Source of the DNA: Bacteroidota bacterium
GTDB lineage: Bacteria; Bacteroidota; Bacteroidia; Chitinophagales; BACL12
DNA length: 64,000 bases
Direction of reading: 5' to 3'
NCBI GenBank assembly: GCA_016718035.1
Contig: JADKEK010000005.1
Location: forward strand, 124,001-188,000
The position numbers and the translations under genes were made by a program. A model generated the notes under the pieces. That model was not told the origin of the DNA and searched no databases. It saw only the letters and a list, made by a program, of their open reading frames with translations. Below, piece after piece: positions 17,203-27,791 of this stretch (the first letter of the stretch is position 1; each line of letters begins with the position of its first letter).

Positions 17203-19803
17203 ATGAAAAGCATACTAACAGCCATTGGTGTTTTACTGTGCGTTGTCACAGCCAGAGCACAATTTATCGAAAACTTTGATGATGGTGATTTTGCGGGGTG
17301 GACAGGAATTGATACCGGCTACATTGTAAACGCTTCAAATCAGCTTCAGCTGCATGGAAACTGCAGCACGGGAGGGACAGAATACCTGAGTTATCCCCTG
17401 GCCACGCTCGACTCGGCGGTTTGGTCGTTTTATGTTGATTTACAATTTGACCCATCCAGTGCCAATCATACCCGTATATTTTTGCAGTCGAACACACCCG
17501 TTTTGAATGGTGATGTGTATGGCTATTTTGTGCGCATTGGGGAAGATGGTTTAACCGATAGGGTTGAATTATGGAGAAGTAATGGCGCGACTGCCAGTTT
17601 AATGATTGAAGGAACTTCTGATATGTCGCTGTCGCCAACTGTAGGCGTTAAAGTTGTACGGACAAATGATGCAGAATGGCAATTATATGTTGACCCAACC
17701 GGTGGAACGGATTATGTTTTAGAAGGCACTGATGTTGACGATACTTATAATGGCGGCAATTACTTTGGTTTTTATTCCAAATATTCTTCTACTCGTTGCG
17801 AATTATTTTTTTACGATGATATTTTCATAGACCCGCCATTTGTTGATGATGTGGCTCCTGAAATTGTTTCATTAGAAGTACTTTCTTCAACACAACTCAC
17901 TTTAACTTTTAATGAACCGGTAACGCTTGAGTCGGCCGAGACAGAAAGTTTTTATGTAGTAGATGAAGGTGTTGGCAATCCTATAGATGCAACACGCGAT
18001 GTTGTTGATTTTTCGAAAGTTGTGTTAACTTTTTTAAGTGCATTTCCTGAAGGTGTTACCTTGACTTTAACTGTTAATGATGTTGCAGATGAAAATGGCA
18101 ATTTAGTAGATAATGCCACGCAATCATTTTCTATTTATACTACACAGGAATATGATTTATTAATTGATGAAATTTTTGCAGATATAGAACCACAGGTTGG
18201 TTTGCCCTTGGGCGAATATGTTGAGTTATATAATAATACTGATGTTGAAATTGATTTAGTTGGTTTTCAATTACACGATGCTACATCAGAAAGTGATGCA
18301 TTTACTAATTATATCATTCCGGCAGGTGGTTATGTGGTGTTGGTTGATGATGGCGTTGCCGATTTGTTTTCAGCTTATGCTAATGTATTAGTTGTAACCG
18401 GTTTGCCTTCATTAAATAACGACGGCGATGATTTACAATTAATTAGTCCGGAAGGCACTGTTATTCATGCGGTGAATTATAAAATCGACTGGTATGGCAA
18501 TGCGGTAAAAGAAGATGGGGGCTGGAGTCTCGAAATGATTGACACGAACAACCCGTGTCAGGAAAAAGAAAACTGGAAGGCAGCAATTGATGCCAACGGT
18601 GGCACTCCGGGATTAGTAAACTCAGTTGCAGCAGATAATCCGGATGAAACAGCACCGGCTTTAATTGAAGCTTATCCTATAGGATTAGATACGGTAATAA
18701 CCACCTTCGATGAAAAAATAATATTGGATGGATTAAGCACATCGAATTTTACTATAACCACTTCATCTGGCGAAACAATAATTCCTACAGCGTTGATAAT
18801 TGACCCCAATAATGCATTTATTGTAGGCTTAAAAATGCCAACTACATTATTGTTTGGAATTATTTATACGGTAAATGCAACAGGAATTAGCGATTGCAGT
18901 GGCAATGAAATAAATTTATTTAATCAGGCTATTTTTGGACTGCCGGAACCTGCATTAGCAAACGATGTTGTAATTAATGAAGTATTGTTTAATCCAATTT
19001 CGGAAGGTGTGGACTTTGTTGAAATTTATAACCGTTCAGCAAAAATTATTGACTTATCCACTTTAATTATTGCGGAAATGGATTTGTTCGATACCACTGA
19101 AGTAAACGAATATGATAATATTTCATTAAGTGGCAGATTATTATTGCCTGGACAATATTTGTGTCTTTCCAGCGATCCTGATTTAATTGCCGCACAATAT
19201 TTTTCGATTGATACCGGAAATTTTCTAACGGTAAATGAGTTGCCAAATTATGCAGACAACGAAGGGATAGTAGCTATTTTAGATAATACATTAAATGAAA
19301 TTGACAGATTACATTTTTTTGATGATTGGCATTATGCATTATTAAGTAATCAGGATGGTGTTTCGTTAGAACGCATTAATTACGATTATACTACACAGGA
19401 TAATAACAATTGGTTTAGCGCAGCATCTGATGTGCATTTTGCTACTCCCGGATATCAAAATTCTAATTTTGGCGCCTATACATCTTCTGGTACGGTTGCT
19501 GTTTCATCTCCGGTGTTTTCGCCGGATGGAGATGGATTTAACGATTTAATGGTAATAACCTATAGCACAGAAACAGAAGGATTTACCGGTCGTTTCCAAA
19601 TTTTTTCCGCTCAGGGGAAATTGGTGAAAGATTTAACGGGAAATATTACACTAAGCCGTGAAGGGTTTATTACCTGGGATGGACTGAATAACGACGACCA
19701 AAAAGCATCATCAGGTATTTATATATTATATGCTGAGTTATTCGATTTAGAGGGTAATGTTAAATCGTATAAGTTGAAATCAACGTTGGTACGGAAACAG
19801 TAA
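17203..19803 (+). CDS. secreted lamin-tail-domain protein with FlgD/CHU-like C-terminus
   Basis: This 866-residue protein has a signal peptide (TAIGVLLCVVTARAQ). A jelly-roll-like N-terminal region follows (about 20-210). Next is a bacterial Ig-like domain (about 217-312, LTLTFNEPVTLESAET), then a lamin-tail domain (about 318-430, LLIDEIFADIEP with EYVELYN), another Ig-like segment, and a second lamin-tail domain (about 587-720, VVINEVLFNP with DFVEIYN). The C-terminus (FSPDGDGFNDLM ... ITWDGLNNDDQKASSGIYI) is the FlgD-like/gliding-motility-associated type seen on T9SS substrates of the type B-like class. It is probably surface-exposed or released. It ends at a shared bidirectional terminator. 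Confidence 0.85.
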   Translation: MKSILTAIGVLLCVVTARAQFIENFDDGDFAGWTGIDTGYIVNASNQLQLHGNCSTGGTEYLSYPLATLDSAVWSFYVDLQFDPSSANHTRIFLQSNTPVLNGDVYGYFVRIGEDGLTDRVELWRSNGATASLMIEGTSDMSLSPTVGVKVVRTNDAEWQLYVDPTGGTDYVLEGTDVDDTYNGGNYFGFYSKYSSTRCELFFYDDIFIDPPFVDDVAPEIVSLEVLSSTQLTLTFNEPVTLESAETESFYVVDEGVGNPIDATRDVVDFSKVVLTFLSAFPEGVTLTLTVNDVADENGNLVDNATQSFSIYTTQEYDLLIDEIFADIEPQVGLPLGEYVELYNNTDVEIDLVGFQLHDATSESDAFTNYIIPAGGYVVLVDDGVADLFSAYANVLVVTGLPSLNNDGDDLQLISPEGTVIHAVNYKIDWYGNAVKEDGGWSLEMIDTNNPCQEKENWKAAIDANGGTPGLVNSVAADNPDETAPALIEAYPIGLDTVITTFDEKIILDGLSTSNFTITTSSGETIIPTALIIDPNNAFIVGLKMPTTLLFGIIYTVNATGISDCSGNEINLFNQAIFGLPEPALANDVVINEVLFNPISEGVDFVEIYNRSAKIIDLSTLIIAEMDLFDTTEVNEYDNISLSGRLLLPGQYLCLSSDPDLIAAQYFSIDTGNFLTVNELPNYADNEGIVAILDNTLNEIDRLHFFDDWHYALLSNQDGVSLERINYDYTTQDNNNWFSAASDVHFATPGYQNSNFGAYTSSGTVAVSSPVFSPDGDGFNDLMVITYSTETEGFTGRFQIFSAQGKLVKDLTGNITLSREGFITWDGLNNDDQKASSGIYILYAELFDLEGNVKSYKLKSTLVRKQ

Positions 19804-19883
19804 TTTATTAATTGAACATTAAATTTTAGGATAAATTAATATCACGTTATATCAATAGAATATAAATATTAATTGATTTAAAT

Positions 19884-19919
19884 AAAAAAGGCTGCTAAAA
19901 TATTTTAGCAGCCTTTTTT
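19884..19919. terminator. bidirectional rho-independent terminator
   Basis: A perfect 36-bp palindrome with core GGCTGCTAAAA/TTTTAGCAGCC is flanked by A6 and T6. It lies between convergent genes ending at 19803 and 19923 and can stop transcription in both directions. Confidence 0.93.
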
Positions 19920-19922
19920 AAA

Positions 19923-22900
19923 TTATTTCACCTGCACCCGAATGCCTTCGCTATGGCTGGTGAATTCCGGAGCATACATACATTGAATAGTAGTAATACC
20001 ATTGCTGAAATTACCGCTATGCGCTACACGCAGCGGATATTCAAATACATAGGTTCCCTTATTTAAATAAGCAATAAAGAAATTAGTTGCAGCGTCACCG
20101 GTGGCTTCATAATAACCGAGACCATCTTGCCATTTGTATTGGCTTAACACATTTACGGGTTCAAATCCGCTGGCACGCATATCTTTCATGTGTACGTATT
20201 CCATATTTCTATCCACACGAATTTCAATTCTTACTTTAATTAAATCGCCAACATGTAATTCGGTTTTGTCGGTTATCGGTTTTATTACCGGACCGGTTGC
20301 GGTATTTTGTTGTAAGAACAATTGTTTATTAATTTGTAAATTATTATTTGAAGCAGTTACCTTATCTATATCTTCAAAATATTGCCAATACATAGCACCA
20401 TAACTAAGCGAATTAGTTGAAGGTGGGGTAATACTAATTTTTCCGTAATCGTTATTAATATCTGTTCCCAGCCAGTTTGTTTTAAAATATCCGGTTCCTG
20501 CTTCTACACTTTCAGGCTTAACCAATAATTTACCAACAGTAATAATCGCCAATTCTTTATTACTTAATAAATTATTTCCGCGAAGCAACAAGGCATAACA
20601 TGCTTCAGCAGTTGCCCGTGTTGTTTTCCAGTCGGTAGTTTGTTTCTGACGAAGCAACCATACTTTTAAATCTTCAACGGCTTTTTCATCTTTACCCACT
20701 TCTCCAAACACTTCAATCATAAGCGATTGGGTTTCAATTGGTGCCTGATACCAATAATAACCAGCTAGGTTGTCTTTCCAATACATACCCATTTCATCGC
20801 TGTTTAAGCTAAATTCTTTTAATGATTTAACTATTGCCGCTGCAGTTTTACTTTGGTTTTCACGATGTAATATCAAGGCAATCATACCTTTTTCATAAAT
20901 ACTGTATTTTGTCCAGTATTTAACTAATTGACCGATGTAATAGTCTTTGGCAATTTTTTGTTCGCTACTTAAAGCCACTACATCTTCTCCAAAATAACTC
21001 GCAGCATATAAATATTGCACAGTTATGTTTCCGGGAACATGTGTTGCTTTGTCAATTTTATATTTTTCTAAATTGCGATAATCTTCCACCATTCTGTTAT
21101 TACAATAAGCCATAGCATTATTTAACATGCGGCTAACCTGTGCATCGGTATTAGCATTGGTAATACCTAATTGTTGTAAATGCGCAAGCCCTGTAACAAT
21201 ATATTGTGTGATATATCTATCGTCTTCATATCCTTTAAACCATGGCCAGCCGCCATTTGGCAATTGCATTTTTTCCAATTTATTAATGGCAGATTGCAAT
21301 TCGGTGTTCATTCTGTTTAAATCGAATAATAATGCAACACGTTTTTTGCGTTCTGTTTCATTCTGCGCTTGTAATACCCAAGGTGTTTCTGCTAATAATA
21401 ATTGTTTTAACTCCTGATTTTTTTCCAGATTAGAAGTTAATGACGTTGCATTATTTTTCCATGAATCAAATACACGTTTAATTTCAGGGTCTGAATTCGC
21501 GATATGATAAGCAATACTATTTGCATAATAACGACTAAACACTTGTTCGGCGCATTCGTAAGGGTATTCCATCATATAAGGCAAAGCCTGCACAGCATAC
21601 CATGCCGGGTTGCTGGTATATTCTAGCGTAAGACTTTGATTGCGAATAGTTGAAGAACCTTTTGCGGCCAACAATTTATCGAAAGTAAATAATTTGGATT
21701 GATTTCCGCGCACCCATAATGGCAATGCTTCGGTAACTAAAATTCGATTACTTAAAACCGGCAATGCATTTTCTTCACCATCGGTAAATGTTCCTGATGC
21801 TGCTTTTACTTTATACACAATAGCATCATAACCGGAAGGAATTTTTAATTTCCAACTTACTGCAGCACTTCCTTTTGCCAATGCTTTAAACGCAACTATG
21901 TTGGCGGTATTGCCAAATACATTATCAATTGGCTGCATGGTTAATGCATCAAATAATTCTAAAGATGCATTTCCGCTTAATTCATTTTCAGTTAAATTAG
22001 ACACTTTAGCAGTAAATACAATTTCATCGCCCTCTCTTAAAAATCTAGGAGCATTAGGTTGTATCATTAATTCTTTTTGTGTAACAACCTTGTCGAATAA
22101 TTGTGCACTTTGCATTTCTTTAGTATGCGCAAATCCCATAAAATTCCAGGTAGTTAACGCTTCAGGCAGTGTAAAAGTGAAAGCAATATTACCTTCTGCA
22201 TCTGTTTCCAAATGAGGATAAAAAAATGCTGTTTCATTTAAATTGGTTCTAGTGCTTACCTGCTCCAAGTTATTATTGGATAATGTATTCGAATTTGTCA
22301 CAGGTTCAATTGAAACATTACCATTGGCTATTGCACCCAGCCCTATTGACTCTTCACTTTCCAGCATTTTTGATTTTTCAACAGCAGCTTCCATTAAAAC
22401 AGGTGCTCCGGCAAAACTTCTGTTATCTAAACGATCCATGTCGCCATCAGCAAAATAATAATCGCGGTAATAACTCACTCCCCAATAAATACCAAACCAA
22501 TTTAACGTAGTATAATTAAATGTTTGGCCCGGAAGTCTTTTGTACCAATCATAATCGGTATACACTAAACTTTCACCATTACCAAAACCAACACCTGTCC
22601 AATATTTATAGGTATAAAAAGAAGGCCATGAAACACTATTCCAATAATGTCCGACAAAAGCATCAAGAGAAGCATCATACATATTTGCCAATAATTCTGC
22701 TGCCACCTTTTCGCCATTGTTTCCTGTTATTTTTATTTTCCAGGTTTCGGTGGCTCCGGGTTGTAATTTATCGCGATGTGTTTCGAGCGTTAGTTTTAAA
22801 TCTTTATTATCCCAAGGCACACTGATAAAATATTGTTGATTATAAAAACGGCCATCTTTTACAAAACAAATTTGTGCTGAAACACCACCTCTATCGCTTT

Positions 22901-25900
22901 CGCTTATTGGGATTTCAACATCCATTACTGTGGCATTACTTCCGCGGTTGCCAACTTCAGGCAGGGTAATCCATTTTCTTGCGCTGACGCCATCTGCGCG
23001 TGTTATTTCCAATAAGGCATTAATATTTTTAGCGCTACTGCCAATATTTATTACAGCATTTTCCCCGGGCTTATACGATTTAGACTCGGTAGTTGTAAAA
23101 TTATATTTTGGTGTAGCTGCATAGTTGCCCTGATTTAATACATTGATGTATTTTACCACTTTAATAACCTCACCACTAATATCGATTGAACTCACTTCGA
23201 TTTTATATACACCTTGCTTTAATGAAGCAGTATTTAATACCAGCGAATCTGATTTTTCTGTTGACCATTCTGCTTTAAGCACAGAACCTGTTACCGGCCA
23301 CGCATACATATTTGATTCATCAGCATATAAATCGTGTGGAAATAATTTATAATATTCCTCTTTGCTCATAGTGTACACATCCTGTTGCTGCCAGGTTCTT
23401 TCTCTGAATAATTTATTAGGCGTTTCCAGTGCAAATATTTCCACTTTTCCGTTTGCAGTAATTCGTGAACCGTTTAAATTATTGGTGGTAAGATTTAAGG
23501 TTATATTTTTACCCGTAGTTATTGTTTCAGGAGCATTTACAAATAAATTGAGTGCGGTATAACCAACAGTTACATAAGTTTCCTGACTTCTGGTTTCACC
23601 TGAAACATCAGTTATATCAACATAAACAGTATAAGAAAAGTGAGGCAATAATTTTTTGTCGGCAGTTAAGTCGGCAATTGCTTTAAATGTTACTGCAAAT
23701 TTTCCTTCAGCATCAGTGGTTGAAGTTCCGTTTGTAATTTCCATTTCTGCAGAAACAGGAGCCGGTCTGCGCCACCAATAATAATCGCTGTAATAGTAGG
23801 GATAATAGGTATTTCTTACCACGCGGTAAGCAACCTTCGCATTATCAATATTTGCACCTGCGTAAGATATTGCTTTTCCGGTAACGGTAATTGTATCGCC
23901 AAGTACAAAACCTCCTGTTACAGGGTCGTTACTTACCGAAAATGTAGGACGTTTATATTCTTCAACAGAAAAAAATGTGCTTCCGGTTTCGTTGCTTATG
24001 CGCATTTGTCCGGTAATACCTGTTTGCGGCGCTGTAAACGTTCCGTTAAATGAACCATAATCATTTGTGGTAACATCTATTTTGGCAACAACCTGGCTAT
24101 TCACATCGTAAAATAGAATGGTTGATTTTTTATTCGCAACAACAGTTTGTTTTTTACCATCGTAACTGCGCTCAACCATTATCCCCTTAAAATAAATTGT
24201 TTGTCCCGGGCGATATATCGCTCTATCGGTGAAAAAATAGGTTTGAAAGGTTGAGTTAGTATTGGGTTTGTTCTCCTTGCTGATATAATAATTATCACCG
24301 GAACTTAAAAAGTCATTATTGTAAGTAATACTAAAACTGAAATAATAATAATCTTTTATCAACGGGTCGCTCACAGAAAACATTCCGTTTTCATCAGTAG
24401 TATATGTTTTTAAAGGATTGTAGTTATAATCTCTTTTGTTATAATCATATTCTTTTCTAAATGTTTGAATACTGGCACCTTTAATGGGTTTTCCGGTTGA
24501 CCTGTCCAACACATAAAAGTCTTTATTAGAAGTACCATAATAATCGTTACCGGAAGCGAAATAAGATAAATTAGAAATAATGATTTCCTGAGCAATTAAT
24601 TTGTTTTCACTAAATGAAAAACCGGCATTCGTGCTGGCAATTAAATAGTAACTGCCAAGCGGTAAACCGTCTACTTTTATTTCAGTAAAATGGTCCTGAT
24701 AGTCGCCATCCAAAGGCAATTGTTGAATCCATGATTTATAAACAGGATATTTAGTAAGTTCGTTGAACTTAACTTCATATTCCATCACTTTAATTTTGTC
24801 AATATCTTTTTGACTTACTTTAACCACACGGAAAAACACAGTATCAACATTGCGGAAACCCACTCCTACTCTAAAAGGTTTATCCGGTATATTAATTTGT
24901 TCGGCAACCAACGTTAATTCTTTTTGTTCAATTGTAGCTTTTAACGAAGCACAATTAATGGCGCCAAGACTATTAGGAAATTTTTTAATGGCATCATTAC
25001 AAATTTTAATAGCAGTTTCGTATTCCCATTTATATTCAGGCCCTGCCAGCGACACATAATTACTACCCAGGCTATAATGATATTGGGCAATAAGGAAACT
25101 AATTCTTGTAGAGCTGCTGTCGTTGGCGTATAATTTTTCTTCTGCAATTAATGCATTTAAATACAAACTGTCTTTGTTATTAATTATCGTATTGTTTTTT
25201 GCAAAGTTTAGTCGTTTAATATCCACATCAATTAATGCAGCTGGATAAGGGTCGTACAAATGTGCTAAGGTAAGATCCTGAAAAATGCGCAATGCAAGTA
25301 ATTTTTTCGATTCTACTTCTTCGGCTGAAAAAACAAATCCGGCAAAAGCCTTATTGCTGCCAAATACTACGGGGTTGTCAATATTAAATGCATAAGCAGG
25401 ATCGGTGATATACACTTCATCGTTCATTAAAAAATCTAATGCACGATGTGCTAAAAAATCGTACATGGTTGGGCGCAACATTTGGCCATACTCATCACCT
25501 TTTAGTAAAATTTCGTTATAACGAGTGGTTTTAACTTTTTTTAGTTCTTCTCTGTTCGCAATAGATGCCACATATAAATCGTATGTTTTTTGATGTAATG
25601 TGGTAACATCCCAGGTGCTGATATCCTCATTTTTAAAATCAACTGTTTTACTTCTATTGTTAAAACGCCATCTGTTATTGGTATAATAATTCCAATAAAT
25701 TTCGGCAGTCATACTTTGTAATACACTTTTAATTACACCTGATGAAGTTTCAATTTCTTCCTGGAATAAATGAATTGCTTTTATTTGTTCATTTTCTTCC
25801 ACCATACTGGTGTATTTGGCTTTATGTATAATTGCTTTGACAATCTGCTCGTCATTTTTATCAGTTTTGGCATATACATAAATTGCTTCAGCAGCTTTGA

Positions 25901-26072
25901 GGGCAGATGCAGGCAATCCCTGACCTTCGAGAGAGTCTACAATTGCCCATTCTTTTTCGTAACCTTTCCAGTTACCGTTATCGGGATTTTGCATAGTTTG
26001 ATAGGTTATAGCTGAAACCAAAGCTCCGGCAATTAATAAAATAGCTAAGAGCATTACACTTTTCCGCTTCAT
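19923..26072 (-). CDS. bacterial alpha-2-macroglobulin family protein
   Basis: Bacterial alpha-2-macroglobulins are large periplasmic proteins thought to trap proteases through a reactive thioester. The 2049-residue product has an N-terminal signal/anchor (VMLLAILLIAGALVSAITY) and a long helical N-terminal region. MG-type beta domains follow, including an MG2-like segment with DRAIYRPGQTIYFKGI. A bait-type region sits around 1250-1330, and the alpha-2-macroglobulin domain contains HLETDAEGNIAFTFTLPEAL. The thioester motif CAEQ is at Cys1507 (YPYECAEQVFSRYY), followed by the alpha-alpha barrel (NGGWPWFKGYEDDRYIT) and a C-terminal receptor-like domain. No PBP1C gene is adjacent, unlike in enterobacteria. 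It lies 84 bases downstream of the CPBP gene, probably in the same operon. Confidence 0.93.
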   Translation of the reverse strand: MKRKSVMLLAILLIAGALVSAITYQTMQNPDNGNWKGYEKEWAIVDSLEGQGLPASALKAAEAIYVYAKTDKNDEQIVKAIIHKAKYTSMVEENEQIKAIHLFQEEIETSSGVIKSVLQSMTAEIYWNYYTNNRWRFNNRSKTVDFKNEDISTWDVTTLHQKTYDLYVASIANREELKKVKTTRYNEILLKGDEYGQMLRPTMYDFLAHRALDFLMNDEVYITDPAYAFNIDNPVVFGSNKAFAGFVFSAEEVESKKLLALRIFQDLTLAHLYDPYPAALIDVDIKRLNFAKNNTIINNKDSLYLNALIAEEKLYANDSSSTRISFLIAQYHYSLGSNYVSLAGPEYKWEYETAIKICNDAIKKFPNSLGAINCASLKATIEQKELTLVAEQINIPDKPFRVGVGFRNVDTVFFRVVKVSQKDIDKIKVMEYEVKFNELTKYPVYKSWIQQLPLDGDYQDHFTEIKVDGLPLGSYYLIASTNAGFSFSENKLIAQEIIISNLSYFASGNDYYGTSNKDFYVLDRSTGKPIKGASIQTFRKEYDYNKRDYNYNPLKTYTTDENGMFSVSDPLIKDYYYFSFSITYNNDFLSSGDNYYISKENKPNTNSTFQTYFFTDRAIYRPGQTIYFKGIMVERSYDGKKQTVVANKKSTILFYDVNSQVVAKIDVTTNDYGSFNGTFTAPQTGITGQMRISNETGSTFFSVEEYKRPTFSVSNDPVTGGFVLGDTITVTGKAISYAGANIDNAKVAYRVVRNTYYPYYYSDYYWWRRPAPVSAEMEITNGTSTTDAEGKFAVTFKAIADLTADKKLLPHFSYTVYVDITDVSGETRSQETYVTVGYTALNLFVNAPETITTGKNITLNLTTNNLNGSRITANGKVEIFALETPNKLFRERTWQQQDVYTMSKEEYYKLFPHDLYADESNMYAWPVTGSVLKAEWSTEKSDSLVLNTASLKQGVYKIEVSSIDISGEVIKVVKYINVLNQGNYAATPKYNFTTTESKSYKPGENAVINIGSSAKNINALLEITRADGVSARKWITLPEVGNRGSNATVMDVEIPISESDRGGVSAQICFVKDGRFYNQQYFISVPWDNKDLKLTLETHRDKLQPGATETWKIKITGNNGEKVAAELLANMYDASLDAFVGHYWNSVSWPSFYTYKYWTGVGFGNGESLVYTDYDWYKRLPGQTFNYTTLNWFGIYWGVSYYRDYYFADGDMDRLDNRSFAGAPVLMEAAVEKSKMLESEESIGLGAIANGNVSIEPVTNSNTLSNNNLEQVSTRTNLNETAFFYPHLETDAEGNIAFTFTLPEALTTWNFMGFAHTKEMQSAQLFDKVVTQKELMIQPNAPRFLREGDEIVFTAKVSNLTENELSGNASLELFDALTMQPIDNVFGNTANIVAFKALAKGSAAVSWKLKIPSGYDAIVYKVKAASGTFTDGEENALPVLSNRILVTEALPLWVRGNQSKLFTFDKLLAAKGSSTIRNQSLTLEYTSNPAWYAVQALPYMMEYPYECAEQVFSRYYANSIAYHIANSDPEIKRVFDSWKNNATSLTSNLEKNQELKQLLLAETPWVLQAQNETERKKRVALLFDLNRMNTELQSAINKLEKMQLPNGGWPWFKGYEDDRYITQYIVTGLAHLQQLGITNANTDAQVSRMLNNAMAYCNNRMVEDYRNLEKYKIDKATHVPGNITVQYLYAASYFGEDVVALSSEQKIAKDYYIGQLVKYWTKYSIYEKGMIALILHRENQSKTAAAIVKSLKEFSLNSDEMGMYWKDNLAGYYWYQAPIETQSLMIEVFGEVGKDEKAVEDLKVWLLRQKQTTDWKTTRATAEACYALLLRGNNLLSNKELAIITVGKLLVKPESVEAGTGYFKTNWLGTDINNDYGKISITPPSTNSLSYGAMYWQYFEDIDKVTASNNNLQINKQLFLQQNTATGPVIKPITDKTELHVGDLIKVRIEIRVDRNMEYVHMKDMRASGFEPVNVLSQYKWQDGLGYYEATGDAATNFFIAYLNKGTYVFEYPLRVAHSGNFSNGITTIQCMYAPEFTSHSEGIRVQVK

Positions 26073-26156
26073 ATTCAGTATTGATTTTTTCCTAAGTTAA
26101 TTTAAAAAATGATTATGTTTTGAATTGAGATACAGCTAAAGGGCAAATTGCATAAA

Positions 26157-26741
26157 TTAATCAACAAAATGTTTGCCGCTATTGCGTTTTAGGTATAACA
26201 TAAGGACTACGTCTATCCAAAAATGGGCAGCCATAGCAGCATATATTCCTGAAAACGGCAACAGATAGCCGAAACCGGCACTCACCAGCAGCAAAACCAT
26301 GCCATAAATAAATAATGGACGATCTTTTGGATTTAAATAACCATGCAAAGCAATAAAAATGATTGCAGTAGGCCAAATGCCAATCCAGGGTTGAATTGCG
26401 CCCCGAAACAACAATTCTTCACCCACACCTGCGCATAATGAAAGTAAAAATATTTCCGGTGTGCTGACTGTGAATTTTTTCATCAAATCGGCAAAAAAAT
26501 ACCTGGTAGCGTCCAACATGCGGCGTTCCAGTAAAAGTACCAGTGGAATTAAGGTTACAAGTGCATATACCGTTCCGGTAATAAATTGCCGCAACAGCGA
26601 TTCGATGCCAACGTTTACTATCGCATGCCAAACCTCTTTATGAAAAAAATAGATGAGCAGTAAGCCAAGGCCACCAATACCAATTAAGGTGACAAATCCT
26701 GCTATGAAAATGAATTTTTTAGGATTGTTTATTGAACCCAC
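26157..26741 (-). CDS. CPBP-family intramembrane metalloprotease
   Basis: This 194-residue protein of the CAAX-protease and bacteriocin-processing (ABI/CPBP) family has about six membrane helices. The active-site motifs are present: EELLFRGAIQPW (EExxxR) near residue 108, a histidine in FIALHGYLNP, and a final HFWIDVVLM. Such enzymes cleave membrane-embedded substrates; the target here is unknown. The start is a GTG overlapping the end of the DUF6263-like gene by 13 bases. The gene lies between that lipoprotein and the alpha-2-macroglobulin on one strand. Confidence 0.88.
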   Translation of the reverse strand: MGSINNPKKFIFIAGFVTLIGIGGLGLLLIYFFHKEVWHAIVNVGIESLLRQFITGTVYALVTLIPLVLLLERRMLDATRYFFADLMKKFTVSTPEIFLLSLCAGVGEELLFRGAIQPWIGIWPTAIIFIALHGYLNPKDRPLFIYGMVLLLVSAGFGYLLPFSGIYAAMAAHFWIDVVLMLYLKRNSGKHFVD

Positions 26742-27730
26742 TTAATTACTGATGTACTATATTGTTTAGAAGAAGTAACATGTCCTTCAAAGCTATCAGA
26801 AAGTTCAACACTTTGCGTTACTTTAATCACTTTAGGCCAACCTGTTTTTTCATCAACTTCGCCGGTGCCTTTAATATATGCGTCAAATTTAATGTTACTC
26901 ATTTGTGCGGCTACTTCAGCCGGTATTTGCGATTTGTCAATTTCAATATCTGTTCTGAAATTAATAAAAGCTACACCATCTTTCCTGTCTGCCAAAGTAT
27001 ACGTATTAATTAATACGATAGGCACTCCCTGCATTTGTGATGCAACAGTTAGGTCCCAGCTTTCACCAATTTTTACAGCCGAGTCGGGATAATTAATAAA
27101 ATAATTTTCCAGTGTTTCGGTAGGCGTTCCCAATTGAGCGGCAATCATATTGTCATCAATGTTTTGGCCGACAATGGCTTTAACTTTGGCAATAATTCCT
27201 TCATAACCCCTGATATCAGTGGCTTCTCCGGCACCCGACATCATAATTGTTAATGGAGAGTTTACCAGGCAGTCTTCAATTTTTCTATTAATATCGGCTT
27301 GTGGGTCAGCCAATGCTTTGCCATATTTATATTCGATGGTTGAAGTATCAGCTTTTATAGTTTCGCGAACATCTTTTAAGATAAACTCCATTTTATAGTC
27401 GGTGTTTTCTTTTGAAAGAATACGCAAACTAACTTTTCCAAATTTATTCGACTTGTAACTTATTTTAAAGGTGTCTTGAGCTTCACTCATGGTGGAATTT
27501 ACATTGCTTTCCACTATATATGTAGTACCAACTACCGGTTGAAAACGCAATAATATTTTTTCATCTGCCACGGGGCTGTTCAAATTAATGGAAACGCTGG
27601 TATCGTTGCTTGTTGTTGCAGTGGTGTCGTTTAATGTCTTATCTTTATCATCAGAAACATTTTTTTTGCAGGCGGTAAAAACAAGTCCTGTAACGAATAA
27701 CAACAACAATAATTTTTTAGTAATATTCAT
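26729..27730 (-). CDS. DUF6263-like lipoprotein
   Basis: This 333-residue protein has a signal peptide and lipobox VFTAC (Cys21), followed by a low-complexity Asp/Ser/Thr linker. The folded part starts at LLRFQPVVGTTYIVESNV and contains many beta strands, with SYKSNKFGKVSLRILSKE and GESWDLTVASQMQGVP. This resembles the DUF6263 group of Bacteroidota lipoproteins; the assignment is from memory of the pattern. Function is unknown. It is the first gene of a likely operon with the CPBP protease and alpha-2-macroglobulin, and is transcribed divergently from the helicase across 61 bases. Confidence 0.7.
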   Translation of the reverse strand: MNITKKLLLLLFVTGLVFTACKKNVSDDKDKTLNDTTATTSNDTSVSINLNSPVADEKILLRFQPVVGTTYIVESNVNSTMSEAQDTFKISYKSNKFGKVSLRILSKENTDYKMEFILKDVRETIKADTSTIEYKYGKALADPQADINRKIEDCLVNSPLTIMMSGAGEATDIRGYEGIIAKVKAIVGQNIDDNMIAAQLGTPTETLENYFINYPDSAVKIGESWDLTVASQMQGVPIVLINTYTLADRKDGVAFINFRTDIEIDKSQIPAEVAAQMSNIKFDAYIKGTGEVDEKTGWPKVIKVTQSVELSDSFEGHVTSSKQYSTSVIKWVQ

Positions 27731-27740
27731 TTTTCAATTT

Positions 27741-27748
27741 TACATTTG
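27741..27748 (+). promoter_or_regulatory. candidate -7 box for the helicase gene (TACATTTG)
   Basis: An exact TAnnTTTG match 43 bases before the helicase ATG, within the 61-bp divergent intergenic region. No clear -33 element is seen. Confidence 0.4.
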
Positions 27749-27772
27749 TTTGCGGCAAATTGCCCACAAATG

Positions 27773-27780
27773 CAAAACTA
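27773..27780 (-). promoter_or_regulatory. candidate -7 box for the DUF6263-like operon (TAGTTTTG)
   Basis: On the minus strand this reads TAGTTTTG, an exact TAnnTTTG match 42 bases before the lipoprotein ATG. With the box at 27741 it would make a back-to-back divergent promoter pair. Confidence 0.4.
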
Positions 27781-27791
27781 CGCCAAATACC

